A DNA stretch of 64,000 bases. Source: Conexibacter sp. CPCC 206217 (GTDB taxonomy: Bacteria; Actinomycetota; Thermoleophilia; Solirubrobacterales; Solirubrobacteraceae). Below are positions 63,369 to 64,000 of the stretch, piece after piece; within the stretch, counting starts at the first letter, position 1, and every line of letters starts with the position of its first letter. The position numbers were made by a program, and so were the translations under genes. The notes beneath the pieces were generated by a model. That model did no database searches, had not been told where the DNA came from, and saw only the letters and a program-made list of their open reading frames with translations. The stretch covers positions 339,567 to 403,566 of the forward strand of contig NZ_JAUTDO010000007.1 in assembly GCF_030646165.1 (NCBI RefSeq). The letters run 5' to 3'.

Positions 63369-63946
63369 GTAGCGACGCGATTCTCTGAAAGTTCGCCCCG
63401 GCGACTCAGAGTTTCTACGCGCCAAAACGGATGCGAAACGGTCGCTGACGCACTCACCGGGAAGTCGAGCATTCAGTGGCCACAGGCCTCTAAGGTCTTC
63501 CTTCACACGCTGGACGCATCTCTGAGAAGCATCTGTATAGTTCCTGGCGCGGCGCAGGACGGGCCGCCCGGACAGACCAGCGAAAGGGGCTGCACCGGGG
63601 AGTTGGAGGCATTGCTTCCACTCCGCGCCCGAGTGCGCTATACTTTCGCGCCCCGCTCTGAGAGCAAATAGCCCTCAGCGCGTGTCAGACGGAGGAGTCC
63701 CCTCCAGAGAGGCACGGCGGTCTTTGAAAACTCAACAGCATGTGCACTTCTTCTCCTGGGCTTAGGCCCTTGGAGTCGAGTGCGTCCAGGTTTCGAAGTG
63801 GCCATCTCACTTACGTCAGCGTGGTGAGAATTAATGGTCATGTCAAGAGTCATTTGAAGTACTTGTCTGGTGTTCCGAGTCTCCCGCATGTGTACTTGGG
63901 AACTCCTTGTGTGAGCGCTAGACACTCTCTATGGAGTATGTAGTTC
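63369..63946 (+). promoter_or_regulatory. rRNA operon promoter and leader region
   Basis: About 580 bases with lower GC than the genes and no credible ORF. Possible -10 boxes are TATAGT (63536-63541) and TATACT (63639-63644); -35 partners are uncertain (TTGCTT at 63612 is 21 bp from the latter). A GGAGG/CCTCC hairpin (63691-63705) is followed by a boxA-like TCTTTGAAAACT (63721-63732), as in many rRNA antitermination leaders. A GGGC/GCCC hairpin (63758-63769) comes next. The last ~50 bases likely form the 16S processing stem. Confidence 0.6.
63721..63732 (+). promoter_or_regulatory. boxA-like antitermination element
   Basis: TCTTTGAAAACT matches the common rRNA-leader boxA region seen ahead of 16S genes. 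It is expected to recruit NusB/S10 to prevent early termination. Confidence 0.6.
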
Positions 63947-64000
63947 TTCACGGAGAGTTTGATCCTGGCTCAGGACGAACGCTGGCGGCGTGCCTAATAC
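63947..64000 (+). rRNA. rrs: 16S ribosomal RNA, 5' end (cut by window)
   Basis: AGAGTTTGATCCTGGCTCAG, the universal 16S 5' sequence, begins at 63954 and is followed by GACGAACGCTGGCGGCGTGC. By E. coli numbering position 8 is 63954, so the mature end is near 63947. Only about 54 bases are in the window. Confidence 0.97.

Overview
This 64 kb window is a GC-rich (roughly 70%) actinobacterial chromosome segment. It ends about 54 bases into a 16S rRNA gene. The organism looks like a member of the Thermoleophilia, order Solirubrobacterales, close to Conexibacter. That placement is inference, based on GC content, a complete classical menaquinone pathway, many leaderless-type promoters, and an unusual use of the AGA arginine codon in exported proteins. 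Almost all of it is housekeeping and biosynthetic DNA. I see no phage, transposon, CRISPR array or tRNA.

Layout. 0-10.5 kb: end of an unknown gene, rsgA, adenosine deaminase, a PQ-loop-like membrane protein, a secreted HAD phosphatase, cysK-cysE (cysteine from serine), a polyprenol-phosphate-mannose-synthase-like glycosyltransferase, an anchored NodB deacetylase, pcrA and folD. 10.5-16.1 kb: a membrane protein, the gatCAB operon, an M20 peptidase and two small membrane proteins. 16.3-18.6 kb: ilvBN. 18.6-37.5 kb: the menaquinone genes menF, menD, menH, menC, menA, menB and menE plus a candidate methyltransferase, interrupted by an RDD protein, the iron-uptake operon efeUOB behind an IdeR-like box, a ScyD/ScyE-like secreted protein and an MMPL transporter. 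37.5-43.6 kb: ilvC, an MBL hydrolase, serA and leuA. 43.8-49.7 kb: an accessory stretch with a TetR-patatin pair divergent from a secreted multicopper oxidase, beta-helix protein and cupredoxin. 49.7-59 kb: an XRE-cupin regulator, leuC-leuD-leuB-ilvE-cimA, a DegT aminotransferase, argH and a 3-methyladenine glycosylase. 59-64 kb: a class A PBP, tyrS, a YjbQ protein and the rRNA promoter/leader.

How the genes work together. ilvBN, ilvC, ilvE, leuACDB and cimA supply nearly the whole branched-chain amino acid route; ilvD is not in this window. cimA implies isoleucine made from pyruvate through citramalate. The men genes cover chorismate to demethylmenaquinone, and the final methylation has only a candidate. 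efeU (permease), efeO (lipoprotein) and efeB (Tat-exported Dyp peroxidase) form one iron system.

Most notable signals: a leucine-rich leader peptide ahead of leuA; a strong gene-by-gene split in AGA use (24 of 36 Arg codons in one exported protein, 1 of 31 in leuC); a TANNNT hexamer 5-10 nt before about twenty start codons, suggesting leaderless mRNAs; a perfect 15-bp inverted repeat bracketing the MMPL promoter and start codon; a palindromic operator at the XRE-cupin gene; and the exported copper-oxidase/beta-helix/cupredoxin operon.
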